NCBI GenBank assembly: GCA_016868375.1
Contig: VGHA01000002.1
Location: 19,061-83,060 of the forward strand
Length of the DNA: 64,000 bases
Reading direction: 5' to 3'
Origin: Betaproteobacteria bacterium
GTDB lineage: Bacteria; Pseudomonadota; Gammaproteobacteria; Burkholderiales; Burkholderiaceae_E
Every line of letters starts with the position of its first letter. Position 1 is the first letter of the stretch. Positions 37,812-46,285 of the stretch are shown piece after piece. Both the position numbers and the translations under genes were made by a program. The notes beneath the pieces were generated by a model. The model made no database searches and had not been told where the DNA came from. It saw only the letters and a list, made by a program, of their open reading frames with translations.

Positions 37812-38198
37812 ATGCGTCACTACGAAATCGTACTGATCGTTCACCCAGATCAGAGCGAGCAGGTCCCTGCCATGATCGACCGCTACAAGGCCATGGTCGA
37901 GGCGCAGCAGGGCAAAATCCATCGAATCGAAGACTGGGGTCGCCGCCAGCTGGCCTACCCGATTCAGAAGATGGCCAAGGCACACTACGTGCTGATGAAC
38001 ATCGAGTGCGGCAAAGCCGTTCTTGATGAAATCGAGCATGCATTCAAGTTCAATGATGCGGTGTTGCGTCACCTTACGCTGGTCATGAAGCGTGCTCACA
38101 CCGGTCCGTCGCCGATGTGGAAGCAGATCCAGCGCGAGGAAGCCCGTAAGGTTGCAGCGGAATCGGCGCCCGCGCCCACCGCAGCGCCGCAGGTCTGA
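37812..38198 (+). CDS. rpsF: 30S ribosomal protein S6
   Basis: The product is 128 aa from the ATG at 37812 ([25 protein letters not shown]), the standard S6 start, with SD GGAGAG upstream; the track begins 14 codons too early. S6 core motifs include [19 protein letters not shown] and [11 protein letters not shown]. An Ala/Pro-rich tail ends the protein. S6 pairs with S18 on the 30S platform, and rpsR lies two genes downstream. Confidence 0.97.
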   Translation: MRHYEIVLIVHPDQSEQVPAMIDRYKAMVEAQQGKIHRIEDWGRRQLAYPIQKMAKAHYVLMNIECGKAVLDEIEHAFKFNDAVLRHLTLVMKRAHTGPSPMWKQIQREEARKVAAESAPAPTAAPQV

Positions 38199-38205
38199 CG
38201 CAGGC

Positions 38206-38532
38206 TTGATCCCGGAATCGAACACGGTATTGCTGCACGCAGTGCTAACGGCTATGCAGTCGCTGCGCTACACGCCAGGCGGGGTGGCCATGATCGAAGC
38301 GGTGTTGTCGCATCGATCCACCCAGCGGGAAGGCGGGCACCCCCGGCAGGTTGAATTTGATCTGCCAGCACGCTTCGCGGACAGGGCAGCCGAGCAGCTG
38401 TCCAAAACCGCACTGGGTAGCGTGTTGCAGGTGCGCGGTTTTCTGGCACCAAGGCGTCGTGGCAGCCGTTCGGTGCTGCTGCATGTCACCGAGTTCGAGA
38501 CCGCAACATCGTCTGCAGTCGCATCAGTCTGA
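38206..38532 (+). CDS. priB: Primosomal replication protein N (PriB)
   Basis: Position between rpsF and rpsR and sequence both identify PriB, an OB-fold ssDNA-binding protein that helps PriA restart forks and load DnaB. The core SLRYTPGGVAMIEAVLSHRSTQ, PRQVEFDLPA, GSVLQVRGFLAPRRRGSRSVLLHVTEFE is clear. No suitable ATG exists at the N-terminus. The TTG at 38206, 7 bp after rpsF, gives 108 aa and a sensible LIPESNTVLLHAVL start; the track's ATG at 38092 lies inside rpsF. dnaB follows in the same region, which fits its job. Confidence 0.9.
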   Translation: MIPESNTVLLHAVLTAMQSLRYTPGGVAMIEAVLSHRSTQREGGHPRQVEFDLPARFADRAAEQLSKTALGSVLQVRGFLAPRRRGSRSVLLHVTEFETATSSAVASV

Positions 38533-38564
38533 ATAATTTTCGAATTCTCTAAAGAGGCTCCATC

Positions 38565-38837
38565 ATGGTCATGCGTCGTGGCATCAAGGACAAAAAGGTC
38601 CGCCGCAACACTCAGAGCGCGCTGTTCAAGCGCCGCAAATTCTGTCGCTTTACCGCTGAGAAGGTGGAATGGATCGACTACAAAGACGTCGATACCCTGA
38701 AAGACTTCATCACCGAAACCGGCAAGATCATTCCGGCCCGTCTAACGGGTACGCGGGCCCGCTACCAGCGCCAGCTGGGCGATGCCATCAAGCGTGCGCG
38801 GTATCTTGCGCTGCTTCCCTACACCGATAACCATTGA
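38565..38837 (+). CDS. rpsR: 30S ribosomal protein S18
   Basis: The product is 90 aa with the S18 core [28 protein letters not shown] and [33 protein letters not shown]. Start could be ATG 38565 or the ATG two codons later (38571). The SD AAAGAGG lies just upstream. S18 binds S6 in the 30S platform. Confidence 0.97.
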   Translation: MVMRRGIKDKKVRRNTQSALFKRRKFCRFTAEKVEWIDYKDVDTLKDFITETGKIIPARLTGTRARYQRQLGDAIKRARYLALLPYTDNH

Positions 38838-38847
38838 AGGGTGAACC

Positions 38848-39300
38848 ATGCAGATCATCCTGCTCGAACGCGTCGTCAACCTGGGGCAACTCGGTGATGT
38901 GGTTCGCGTCAAAGACGGCTACGCGCGTAACTTCCTGATCCCGCAGGGCAAGGCGCGTCGCGCCACCGATGCCGCGCTGAAAGAGTTCGAAGCACGTCGC
39001 GCCGAACTCGAAAAAGTGCAGTCGGACCGGCTTTCCGCAGCCCGCTCGCTTGGTGAACGTCTGTCCGGGTTCACCTGGCAGACCACTGTCAAGGCCGGCG
39101 TTGATGGCCGCCTGTTCGGCTCGGTCACCAACTTCGACGTGGCTGAGGGTCTTACCAGTCAGGGCTTCGAAGTCAGCAAAGCCATGGTTCGCATGCCTGC
39201 TGGCCCGATCAAAACGATCGGTGACCATAAGCTCGAGATCGCGCTGCACCATGACATCGTGGTTGAGGTCACCGTGTCGGTGCTGGGCGACACGGCCTGA
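38848..39300 (+). CDS. rplI: 50S ribosomal protein L9
   Basis: The product is 150 aa. The N-terminal RNA-binding domain [36 protein letters not shown] is followed by a long connecting helix (residues about 45-75) and the C-terminal domain with [15 protein letters not shown]9 reaches from the base of the L1 stalk and supports reading-frame fidelity. It ends the rpsF operon and is followed by an intrinsic terminator. Confidence 0.98.
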   Translation: MQIILLERVVNLGQLGDVVRVKDGYARNFLIPQGKARRATDAALKEFEARRAELEKVQSDRLSAARSLGERLSGFTWQTTVKAGVDGRLFGSVTNFDVAEGLTSQGFEVSKAMVRMPAGPIKTIGDHKLEIALHHDIVVEVTVSVLGDTA

Positions 39301-39343
39301 TGCGGTGCTCAGGTCGCCGGCCGTGCGGTCGGCGGTCTGAACC

Positions 39344-39367
39344 GGGGCGCTCGATGCGCCCCTTTTT
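39344..39367 (+). terminator. Intrinsic terminator of the rpsF-priB-rpsR-rplI operon
   Basis: GGGGCGC (39344-39350) pairs perfectly with GCGCCCC (39356-39362) over TCGAT and is followed by TTTTTATTT. It lies 44 bp after the rplI stop and 50 bp before dnaB. Confidence 0.9.
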
Positions 39368-39417
39368 ATTTGCGGCGGCTTCGCCGAAAATGTCGGGATT
39401 CTTTCGGCTGACACGCG

Positions 39418-40821
39418 ATGTTCTCAGATAGCCCCGTTGAATCCGACGCGCGTCCCGTCGATCCCGAGATCGCCGCGCTGCGGACCCCCCCGCACTCCAC
39501 TGAAGCTGAGCAGGCTGTGTTGGGCGGGCTCATGCTCGACAATACGGCGTTCGATCGCGTCGCGGACGTGCTGCGCGAGGAGGACTTCTATCGCCATGAT
39601 CACCGGCTGATCTGGCGCCAGATTGCCCGTTTGATCGAGCGCAGCCAGCCAGCCGATGTGGTCACGGTGCTCGAATCCCTGCAGACCAGTGGCCATGCCG
39701 ACGAAGCGGGCGGATTGGCCTATCTGAACGCGCTTGCCACCGAGACTCCGTCCGCAGCCAATATCCGCCGATATGCCGAGATTGTTCGCGATCGCGGGGT
39801 GTTGCGCCGGCTGATCTCCACGTCCGATGAAATTGCCACCTCCGCGCTCAACCCGCAGGGGCGCGATACCCGGCAGTTGCTCGATGAGGCCGAGTCAAAA
39901 ATATTCCAGATTGCCGAGGACGGCTCGCGCGGCGAGGCGGGGTTTCAACCGCTTCAGGATCTGCTTGGCAAAGTGGTCGAGCGAATCGACCAGCTTTATA
40001 ACCAGGACAACACCAGCGACGTAACAGGTGTGCCAACCGGCTATGTGGATCTCGACCGAATGACCTCCGGCATGCAGCCCGGCGATCTGGTCATTGTCGC
40101 GGGGCGGCCCTCGATGGGTAAAACCAGTTTCGCGATGAACATCGGCGAGCACGTCGCCATTGAGCAGCAGTTGCCGGTCGCGGTATTCAGCATGGAAATG
40201 GGTGCAACCCAGCTGGCCATGCGGATGCTGTGTTCGTCCGGCAGGCTCGATCAGCAACGGATCCGTACTGGGCGCCTGGTCGATGATGACTGGCCCAGGC
40301 TCACCAGCGCGATCTCCAAGATGCAGGAGGCGCCGCTTCATATCGACGAAACGCCCGCGCTCAACGCCCTCGAGTTGCGCGCGCGGGCGCGCCGGCTGGC
40401 CCGCCAATGCGGCAAGCTGGGGCTGGTGGTCATCGACTACCTGCAGCTGATGTCGGCATCCACCAGTGGTGAAAACCGCGCCACCGAGATTTCAGAAATC
40501 TCGCGATCGCTGAAGGCGCTCGCAAAAGAACTCGACTGTCCGGTGATCGCGCTGTCGCAGCTGAACCGTTCGCTGGAGCAACGCCCGAACAAGCGGCCGG
40601 TGATGTCCGATCTGCGCGAGTCCGGCGCCATCGAGCAGGACGCGGACGTGATCATTTTTATTTACCGCGATGAGGTCTACAACCCGGATTCCACCGATAA
40701 GGGAACGGCTGAAATCATCATCGGCAAGCAGCGAAACGGCCCGATCGGCACCGTGCGCCTCACGTTTGTGGGCGCCTATACAAAGTTCGAAAACTTCATC
40801 TCAGGCAGCGCCGCCGCCTGA
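39418..40821 (+). CDS. dnaB: Replicative DNA helicase DnaB
   Basis: The product is 467 aa. The N-terminal primase-interacting domain (PPHSTEAEQAVLGGLMLDN to about residue 170) is followed by the RecA-like motor with Walker A GRPSMGKTSFAMNI, Walker B LVVIDYLQLM, and the arginine/DnaB motif KRPVMSDLRESGAIEQDAD. It is the hexameric helicase that unwinds DNA at the fork. No intein is present. The stop lies 14 bp from that of the convergent PhoH gene. Confidence 0.98.
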   Translation: MFSDSPVESDARPVDPEIAALRTPPHSTEAEQAVLGGLMLDNTAFDRVADVLREEDFYRHDHRLIWRQIARLIERSQPADVVTVLESLQTSGHADEAGGLAYLNALATETPSAANIRRYAEIVRDRGVLRRLISTSDEIATSALNPQGRDTRQLLDEAESKIFQIAEDGSRGEAGFQPLQDLLGKVVERIDQLYNQDNTSDVTGVPTGYVDLDRMTSGMQPGDLVIVAGRPSMGKTSFAMNIGEHVAIEQQLPVAVFSMEMGATQLAMRMLCSSGRLDQQRIRTGRLVDDDWPRLTSAISKMQEAPLHIDETPALNALELRARARRLARQCGKLGLVVIDYLQLMSASTSGENRATEISEISRSLKALAKELDCPVIALSQLNRSLEQRPNKRPVMSDLRESGAIEQDADVIIFIYRDEVYNPDSTDKGTAEIIIGKQRNGPIGTVRLTFVGAYTKFENFISGSAAA

Positions 40822-40835
40822 GTGCGGGGCTAGGG

Positions 40836-42551
40836 CTACAGGGCCTCGGCGGCGAAGTCGGCGAGCCTCGAGCGCTCGCCCCGTTGCAGGGTCACGTGGC
40901 CTGAATGGGCCCAGCCTTTGAACCGATCCACCACGTAGGTGAGGCCCGATGAGCCCTCGGTCAGGTAGGGCGTATCGATTTGCGCGATGTTGCCCAGACA
41001 CACCACTTTGGTGCCCGGACCGGCGCGGGTGATCAGCGTCTTCATCTGCTTGGGCGTCAGGTTCTGCGCCTCATCGATGATCAGAAACTTGTTGATGAAG
41101 GTGCGACCACGCATGAACGATAGCGCTTTGACCTTGATTCGCGTTCGTACCAGATCGGTGGAGGCCGATCGCCCCCACTCGCCTGCCGCCGGGTCGCCCT
41201 GCAGCAGCACCTCAAGATTGTCTTCCAGCGCGCCCATCCAGGGCTGCATTTTTTCCTCTTCGGTGCCCGGCAGGTAGCCGATGTCTTCGCCCACCGGGAC
41301 CGTGGCGCGGGTCATGATGATTTCGGTGTAGCGACGGCTCTCCAGCACCTGCGTGAGGCCCGCCGCCAGCGCAAGCAAGGTCTTGCCGGTGCCCGCCTGA
41401 CCCAGCAGCGTCACGAAATCAATGTCGGGATCGAGCAGCAGGTTGAGCGCGAAGTTCTGCTCACGGTTGCGTGCGCCCACGCCCCAGACCGCATGGCGAT
41501 GGTGGCTATGGTCTTTGAGCGTTTGCAGCACCGCGGTCTTGCCGACGATTTCGCTCACTCTGGCCATCAGCGGGGCATCGCCTTCGAGATAGACGAACTG
41601 ATTGAGCACCAGCTTGCTGATCAGCGGGCCCGAAATCCGGTAGAGCGTTGCACCATTCTGCTGCCATGACTCAACGCCCTTGCCATGGCGGTCCCAGAAA
41701 TCGGCGGGCAACTCGAGCGTCCCGCTGTAGAGCAGGTCGGTATCCTCGAGAACCTGATCGTTGAAGTAGTCTTCAGCGGGAAGGCCCAGCGCATGCGCCT
41801 TGATGCGCATGTTGATGTCTTTGGACACCAGTACGACTTGACGGTCCGGGTGCTGCTCCTGCAGGGCCCGTACGACCCCAAGAATCTGATTGTCCGCTTT
41901 GCCCATCGGCAGGGATGCGGGCAGCATGGCAGCAAAAGACTGCGTCTGGAAGAAGAGGTTGCCTGACGCGTCACGGTTGCCCAGCGACGCCAGTGGCAGA
42001 CCCGCTTCAAGGTTGGCGTTGGCCGCTGCGATCAGCGCATCGAGCGAGCGGCTGACCTGCCTGGCATTGCGAGACACCTCGGACATGCCCTTTTTGTGGC
42101 CGTCGAGTTCCTCGAGCGTCATCATCGGCAGATAGACGTCATGCTCGGCAAACCTGAATAGGCTGCTCGGGTCATGCATCAGCACGTTGGTGTCGAGAAC
42201 AAACAGCTTGGGTGGTGTGCCCGCCGCGCGAGACTGAGCGGGTTTGCTGGCGGGGGCGGGGCGTTTCGCCTTGCCGGCGCCGCGTTCTGCGTCTGCGGCG
42301 GCAACCCGGTAGGGCAGCGGCAATCCGCTACCAGGCGGCTGAACACGTGTGGGTTCGGTGATGACGGGCTTTGCCGCGGGCGCGAGATTGGCAGCCGCCA
42401 CGCGCTCGCTTTTCTTTGACGGGCGGGCCGGCTTGACGGCTGCTTCGCTGGCCGCTGCGACCGCCTGGCTGGCGACGCGACTCTTGCGCGCGCCTCGCGC
42501 GGAGTCAGCGATGGTCGAGGCCGGGCCGGTCGGGGGTTTGGGGAGCGGCAT
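40836..42551 (-). CDS. PhoH family protein with N-terminal PIN domain
   Basis: The product is 571 aa. A low-complexity Ala/Pro/Lys-rich leader (about 1-112) is followed by a PIN nuclease domain (KLFVLDTNVLMHDPSSLFRF, with acidic residues in LEELDGHKKG and VLVSKDINMRIKA). A PhoH ATPase domain has Walker A GQAGTGKTLLALAAG and Walker B FLIIDEAQNLTPKQMKTLITRAG. This PIN-PhoH (PhoH2/YlaK-like) architecture is an RNA helicase-ribonuclease in characterised actinobacterial members. No antitoxin-like partner is seen next to it. Confidence 0.93.
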   Translation of the reverse strand: MPLPKPPTGPASTIADSARGARKSRVASQAVAAASEAAVKPARPSKKSERVAAANLAPAAKPVITEPTRVQPPGSGLPLPYRVAAADAERGAGKAKRPAPASKPAQSRAAGTPPKLFVLDTNVLMHDPSSLFRFAEHDVYLPMMTLEELDGHKKGMSEVSRNARQVSRSLDALIAAANANLEAGLPLASLGNRDASGNLFFQTQSFAAMLPASLPMGKADNQILGVVRALQEQHPDRQVVLVSKDINMRIKAHALGLPAEDYFNDQVLEDTDLLYSGTLELPADFWDRHGKGVESWQQNGATLYRISGPLISKLVLNQFVYLEGDAPLMARVSEIVGKTAVLQTLKDHSHHRHAVWGVGARNREQNFALNLLLDPDIDFVTLLGQAGTGKTLLALAAGLTQVLESRRYTEIIMTRATVPVGEDIGYLPGTEEEKMQPWMGALEDNLEVLLQGDPAAGEWGRSASTDLVRTRIKVKALSFMRGRTFINKFLIIDEAQNLTPKQMKTLITRAGPGTKVVCLGNIAQIDTPYLTEGSSGLTYVVDRFKGWAHSGHVTLQRGERSRLADFAAEAL

Positions 42552-42646
42552 GATGTTCCTGAGGTGTGCGGCCTAGGGGCCGGGGCAGGACGGTTGCACG
42601 ACCTTGCCTAGAAGCGGTGGATCGTGGCCTTGATGGCGGTTTTGGA

Positions 42647-43108
42647 TCAGACGGCTCGGACCGCCTCCAACACCTCAGCCGCATGCTGGGCAACCTTGAC
42701 GCCGCGCCACTCACGCACCAGGCGGGCGCTGCCGTCTATCAGGAACGTGGAGCGCTCAATGCCCCGCACCTGCTTGCCGTACATGTTCTTCAGTTTCATG
42801 ACGCCAAACAGTTCGCACAACGTTTCGTCTGGGTCTGACAGAAGATGGAATGGCAGGCCGAGCTTGGCGCGGAAACCCTCGTGCGAGCGCAGGCTGTCGC
42901 GCGATACGCCCAGAACCACAGCGCCTGCTTTTTCAAACTCGGCATGCAGGTCGCGGAAATCGCCGGCTTCAGAGGTGCAGCCGGGGGTGTTGTCTTTGGG
43001 GTAGAAGTAGATCACCAGCTTCTTGCCCTGGATGGCGGACAGGCTGAATGGGCCGCCGGTTCCTTCGGAAGTGAAGTCGGCAAGCTTGGCCCCGGTCTTG
43101 AGAGTCAA
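42647..43108 (-). CDS. bcp: Thioredoxin-dependent thiol peroxidase (Bcp/PrxQ-type peroxiredoxin)
   Basis: The product is 153 aa with the peroxidatic cysteine C44 in YPKDNTPGCTSEAGDFRD. The Bcp/PrxQ resolving cysteine five residues later is replaced by glycine. The only other Cys is C98 (DETLCELFG), so the enzyme is either 1-Cys or uses an unusual resolving position. It reduces H2O2 and organic hydroperoxides in the cytosol. It is followed, about 95 bp on, by the PhoH gene on the same strand. Confidence 0.93.
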   Translation of the reverse strand: MTLKTGAKLADFTSEGTGGPFSLSAIQGKKLVIYFYPKDNTPGCTSEAGDFRDLHAEFEKAGAVVLGVSRDSLRSHEGFRAKLGLPFHLLSDPDETLCELFGVMKLKNMYGKQVRGIERSTFLIDGSARLVREWRGVKVAQHAAEVLEAVRAV

Positions 43109-43220
43109 CGCGGTTTCTCCGGATCAGGTGTTCTGAGTGGAATGGGTCTGAATGCACCCGGCAACCGTCGAAACTTATCACAGCGGTTGAGGTTGCCCGG
43201 GTACAGACCGCAAGCCTCAC

Positions 43221-43628
43221 TCAGATTGGCAACAGGGCGGCGATGACCCGGCGACCTTCGGCCACCAGGATGTTGTAGGTTCGGCAGGCCGCCGGCGTAT
43301 CCATGACATCGAGCCCGATCCGGGCGCCAGCCAGTGCCGCGCTGACGCGAGGATGTGGAAAGCGTTGCCGCACGCCAGTGCCGAGCAACACGATCTCGGG
43401 CGTGTGCGCGAGCAGTTCAGAGACGCACTGGGGGTCGATCTGCTCGAACTGGGAGACGGCCCAGTTGAGGATGGGGCCCTCGGGCAGCAGCAGCAACGCG
43501 CCCTCATGTCGTGCGCGATTGACTTCGATAAAACCCGGTCCGTAGCCGGTGACCGTATTGAGCGACGCGGGAGAGTCAGTGTGGAGTTTCAACGCGGGAA
43601 CCGAATCAGGCTTGGCGGCACGAGGCAA
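43221..43628 (-). CDS. Mth938-like domain protein (DUF498)
   Basis: The product is up to 135 aa. The core from LKLHTDSPASLNTVTGYGPGFIEVN, then GALLLLPEGPILNW, PEIVLLGTG, and GLDVMDTPAACRTYNILVAEGRRVIAALLPI matches the Mth938/NDUFAF3-like fold. The function in bacteria is unknown; the mitochondrial relative assists complex I assembly. An internal start near residue 13 would remove a polar N-terminal extension. The gene is divergent from alaA, with about 97 bp between them. Confidence 0.87.
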   Translation of the reverse strand: MPRAAKPDSVPALKLHTDSPASLNTVTGYGPGFIEVNRARHEGALLLLPEGPILNWAVSQFEQIDPQCVSELLAHTPEIVLLGTGVRQRFPHPRVSAALAGARIGLDVMDTPAACRTYNILVAEGRRVIAALLPI

Positions 43629-43725
43629 CGCGATAAACGGCTAAAATAGCAGTTTGCATTTTCAATCGGCAAAAATTCCCTGTGCATGGCCAGCGATGCG
43701 CAGGGGGCGAGCCTTCCGACACCAA

Positions 43726-44949
43726 ATGAAAACCATCCAGAAATCGGCCAAGCTTGCCAACGTCTGTTACGACATCCGTGGACCGGTCATGGCCCGAGCG
43801 CGCGCGCTCGAGGAAGAGGGCCATCGGATCATCAAGCTCAATATCGGCAACCTTGCGCCCTTCGGGTTCGAGGCGCCTGAAGAGGTGGTACGCGACGTCG
43901 TCATCAACCTGCCCAGTGCTGCGGGGTATTCCGACTCGCGTGGTCTGTTTGCCGCCCGCAAGGCGATCATGCAGTACGCCCAGACCAAGGCCATCGCCGG
44001 TGTGCAGCTCGACGACATCATCACCGGCAACGGCGTGTCCGAGCTTATTGGTTTGTCAATGCAGGCGCTGCTGGATTCCGGAGACGAGGTGCTGCTGCCA
44101 GCGCCCGACTACCCGCTGTGGACCGCTGCGGTCAGCCTGGCGGGGGGCGTGCCGCGGCACTATCTGTGCGATGAGTCCAGTGGCTGGCTGCCTGCGCTCG
44201 ACGACCTGGAGCGCAAGGTGTCCGAGCGCACCAAGGCCCTGGTGATCATCAATCCGAACAATCCCACGGGGGCCCTATACCCCGACGACATGCTGCGCGC
44301 GCTGGTTGATTTCGCCCGCCGCCATGGTCTGATCATTCTTGCCGACGAGATCTACGACAAAATGATCTATGACGGCCAGCAGCACACGTCAATCGCATCG
44401 CTGGCCGATGATCTGTTATTCATCACCTTCAACGGTTTGTCCAAAAACTACCGGGCCTGTGGTTATCGCGCGGGCTGGATGGTCATTTCGGGCAACAAGC
44501 GCATCGCCTCCGATTACATCGAAGGCTTGAACATGCTCGCCACCATGCGGCTATGCGCCAACGTACCTGCGCAGTTCGCGATCCAAACCGCTTTGGGGGG
44601 CTACCAAAGCATCAATGACCTGATCAACCCCGGGGGCAGACTCTACCGCCAGCGCGAGCTCGCCTGGAGCCTGCTCACCCAGCTGCCGGGCGTCAGCTGC
44701 GTCAAGCCGCAGGCTGCGCTGTACCTGTTCCCGAAGCTTGACCGCCGGATGTATCCCATCACCGACGATCAGCAATTCATTCTGGAGCTGCTCGAAGAAC
44801 AGCATGTGCTGGTGGTGCAGGGCACTGGGTTCAACTGGCCTGATCCTGATCACCTTCGAATTGTGTTCCTGCCGAACGCCGACGATCTGCACGATGCAAT
44901 CGGTCGCTTCGGCCGGTTCCTGGACGGCTACCGACGGAGGCACGCCTGA
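43726..44949 (+). CDS. alaA: Alanine-type aminotransferase (AlaA-like, class I PLP)
   Basis: The product is 407 aa from the ATG at 43726 (MKTIQKSAKLANVCYDIRGPVM); the track's start 24 codons earlier adds unrelated residues. The PLP lysine is K240 in FNGLSKNYRACGYRAGW, and NPNNPTGALYPDD and ADEIYDKMIYDG are typical. AlaA-type enzymes make alanine from pyruvate and glutamate. The stop lies 1 bp before the homoserine dehydrogenase ATG, so alaA-hom-thrC are probably one transcript. Confidence 0.93.
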   Translation: MKTIQKSAKLANVCYDIRGPVMARARALEEEGHRIIKLNIGNLAPFGFEAPEEVVRDVVINLPSAAGYSDSRGLFAARKAIMQYAQTKAIAGVQLDDIITGNGVSELIGLSMQALLDSGDEVLLPAPDYPLWTAAVSLAGGVPRHYLCDESSGWLPALDDLERKVSERTKALVIINPNNPTGALYPDDMLRALVDFARRHGLIILADEIYDKMIYDGQQHTSIASLADDLLFITFNGLSKNYRACGYRAGWMVISGNKRIASDYIEGLNMLATMRLCANVPAQFAIQTALGGYQSINDLINPGGRLYRQRELAWSLLTQLPGVSCVKPQAALYLFPKLDRRMYPITDDQQFILELLEEQHVLVVQGTGFNWPDPDHLRIVFLPNADDLHDAIGRFGRFLDGYRRRHA

Positions 44950-44950
44950 C

Positions 44951-46285
44951 ATGAGCACCCAGTCACCGATTCGCGTCGGTCTGCTCGGAATCGGTACCGT
45001 GGGCAGCGGTGCGTACACCGTGCTCACGCGCAATCAGGCCGAGATCATGCGCCGCGCCGGCCGCGGCATTGCCATCACGCACGTCGCTGATCTCAACGTC
45101 GAGCGTGCTCGCCAGCTGGTGGGGGCCGATGTGTCCGTCAGTGCCGACGCCTTCGCGCTGGTTCGCAATCCCGATATTGATGTCGTGATTGAACTTATCG
45201 GCGGCTATGGCGTGGCCCGCGAACTGGTGCTTGAGGCGATCGCGCACAGCAAGCATGTGGTGACCGCGAACAAGGCGCTGCTTGCCACTCATGGCAACGA
45301 AATCTTTCGTGCCGCGGCCGACAAGGGCGTCATGGTGGCGTTCGAGGCGGCGGTGGCTGGTGGTATCCCCATCATCAAGGCGCTGCGCGAGGGACTCACA
45401 GCCAATCGCATTGAATGGATCGCAGGAATCATCAACGGCACCACCAACTTCATTCTGTCCGAAATGCGGGACAAGGGTTTGCCGTTTTCCCAGGTCCTGG
45501 CCGAGGCGCAGCGCCTGGGCTACGCAGAAGCCGATCCCACTTTTGACATTGAAGGGGTCGATGCCGCGCACAAGGCCACCATTTTGGCTGCGATCGCATT
45601 CGGTATCCCGGTGCAGTTCGACCGGTGTCACGTTGAAGGCATCACCGCCCTGCAGAGCGAAGACATCCGGTATGCCGAGCAGTTGGGCTACCGTATCAAG
45701 CTGCTCGGTATCGCTCGACGGCGGGCGCTGGCCAACGGCACGGATGGCCTTGAGCTGAGAGTGCATCCCACGCTGATTCCGTCGCGTCGACTGATCGCCA
45801 GTGTCGAGGGTGCAATGAATGCGGTCTGGGTCAAAGGTGACGCGGTCGGCCACACCATGTACTACGGCAAGGGCGCTGGCTCCGAACCCACCGCCAGCGC
45901 AGTGATCGCTGATCTGATCGACGTAACCCGCACCTTCAGTGCAGATCCCGGGCACCGGGTGCCCGCTCTGGCGTTCCAGCCTGAATCGCTGTCAGACATT
46001 CGCATCCTGCCGATGTCTGAGGTTGAGTCGGCCTATTACCTGCGAATGCGTGTGGCCGACGAGCCGGGCGTGCTCGCCGACGTCACCCGAATCCTGGCCG
46101 ATCTGAAAATTTCCATCGACGCAGCGCTTCAGCGCGAAGCGGGCGAAGGTGAAAGCCAGACCGACTTCATCCTGCTGACGCATCTTGCGGTCGAAGGGCG
46201 CGTCGACGAAGCCATTGGCCGCATCGAGGCGCTGCCCACTGTACTGTCCAAGGTGGTTCGGCTTCGGATGGAAGAGCTGTCGTGA
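44951..46285 (+). CDS. hom: Homoserine dehydrogenase
   Basis: The product is 444 aa from the ATG at 44951; the track's start lies inside alaA. The NAD(P) loop GLLGIGTVGSGAY, the HVVTANKALLATHG segment, and the catalytic region GIINGTTNFILSEM with EADPTFDIEGVDAAHK are present. A C-terminal ACT domain (about 365-440; MRVADEPGVLADVTRILAD) suggests feedback control by threonine. The enzyme reduces aspartate semialdehyde to homoserine. The next gene, thrC, begins with a GTG that overlaps its stop. Confidence 0.97.
   Translation: MSTQSPIRVGLLGIGTVGSGAYTVLTRNQAEIMRRAGRGIAITHVADLNVERARQLVGADVSVSADAFALVRNPDIDVVIELIGGYGVARELVLEAIAHSKHVVTANKALLATHGNEIFRAAADKGVMVAFEAAVAGGIPIIKALREGLTANRIEWIAGIINGTTNFILSEMRDKGLPFSQVLAEAQRLGYAEADPTFDIEGVDAAHKATILAAIAFGIPVQFDRCHVEGITALQSEDIRYAEQLGYRIKLLGIARRRALANGTDGLELRVHPTLIPSRRLIASVEGAMNAVWVKGDAVGHTMYYGKGAGSEPTASAVIADLIDVTRTFSADPGHRVPALAFQPESLSDIRILPMSEVESAYYLRMRVADEPGVLADVTRILADLKISIDAALQREAGEGESQTDFILLTHLAVEGRVDEAIGRIEALPTVLSKVVRLRMEELS

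Noticed and set aside
40836-42551. PhoH/PIN gene as a toxin-antitoxin locus
   Set aside because: Upstream sequence has no small antitoxin-like gene, and the 571-aa architecture is the common housekeeping form in Burkholderiales.
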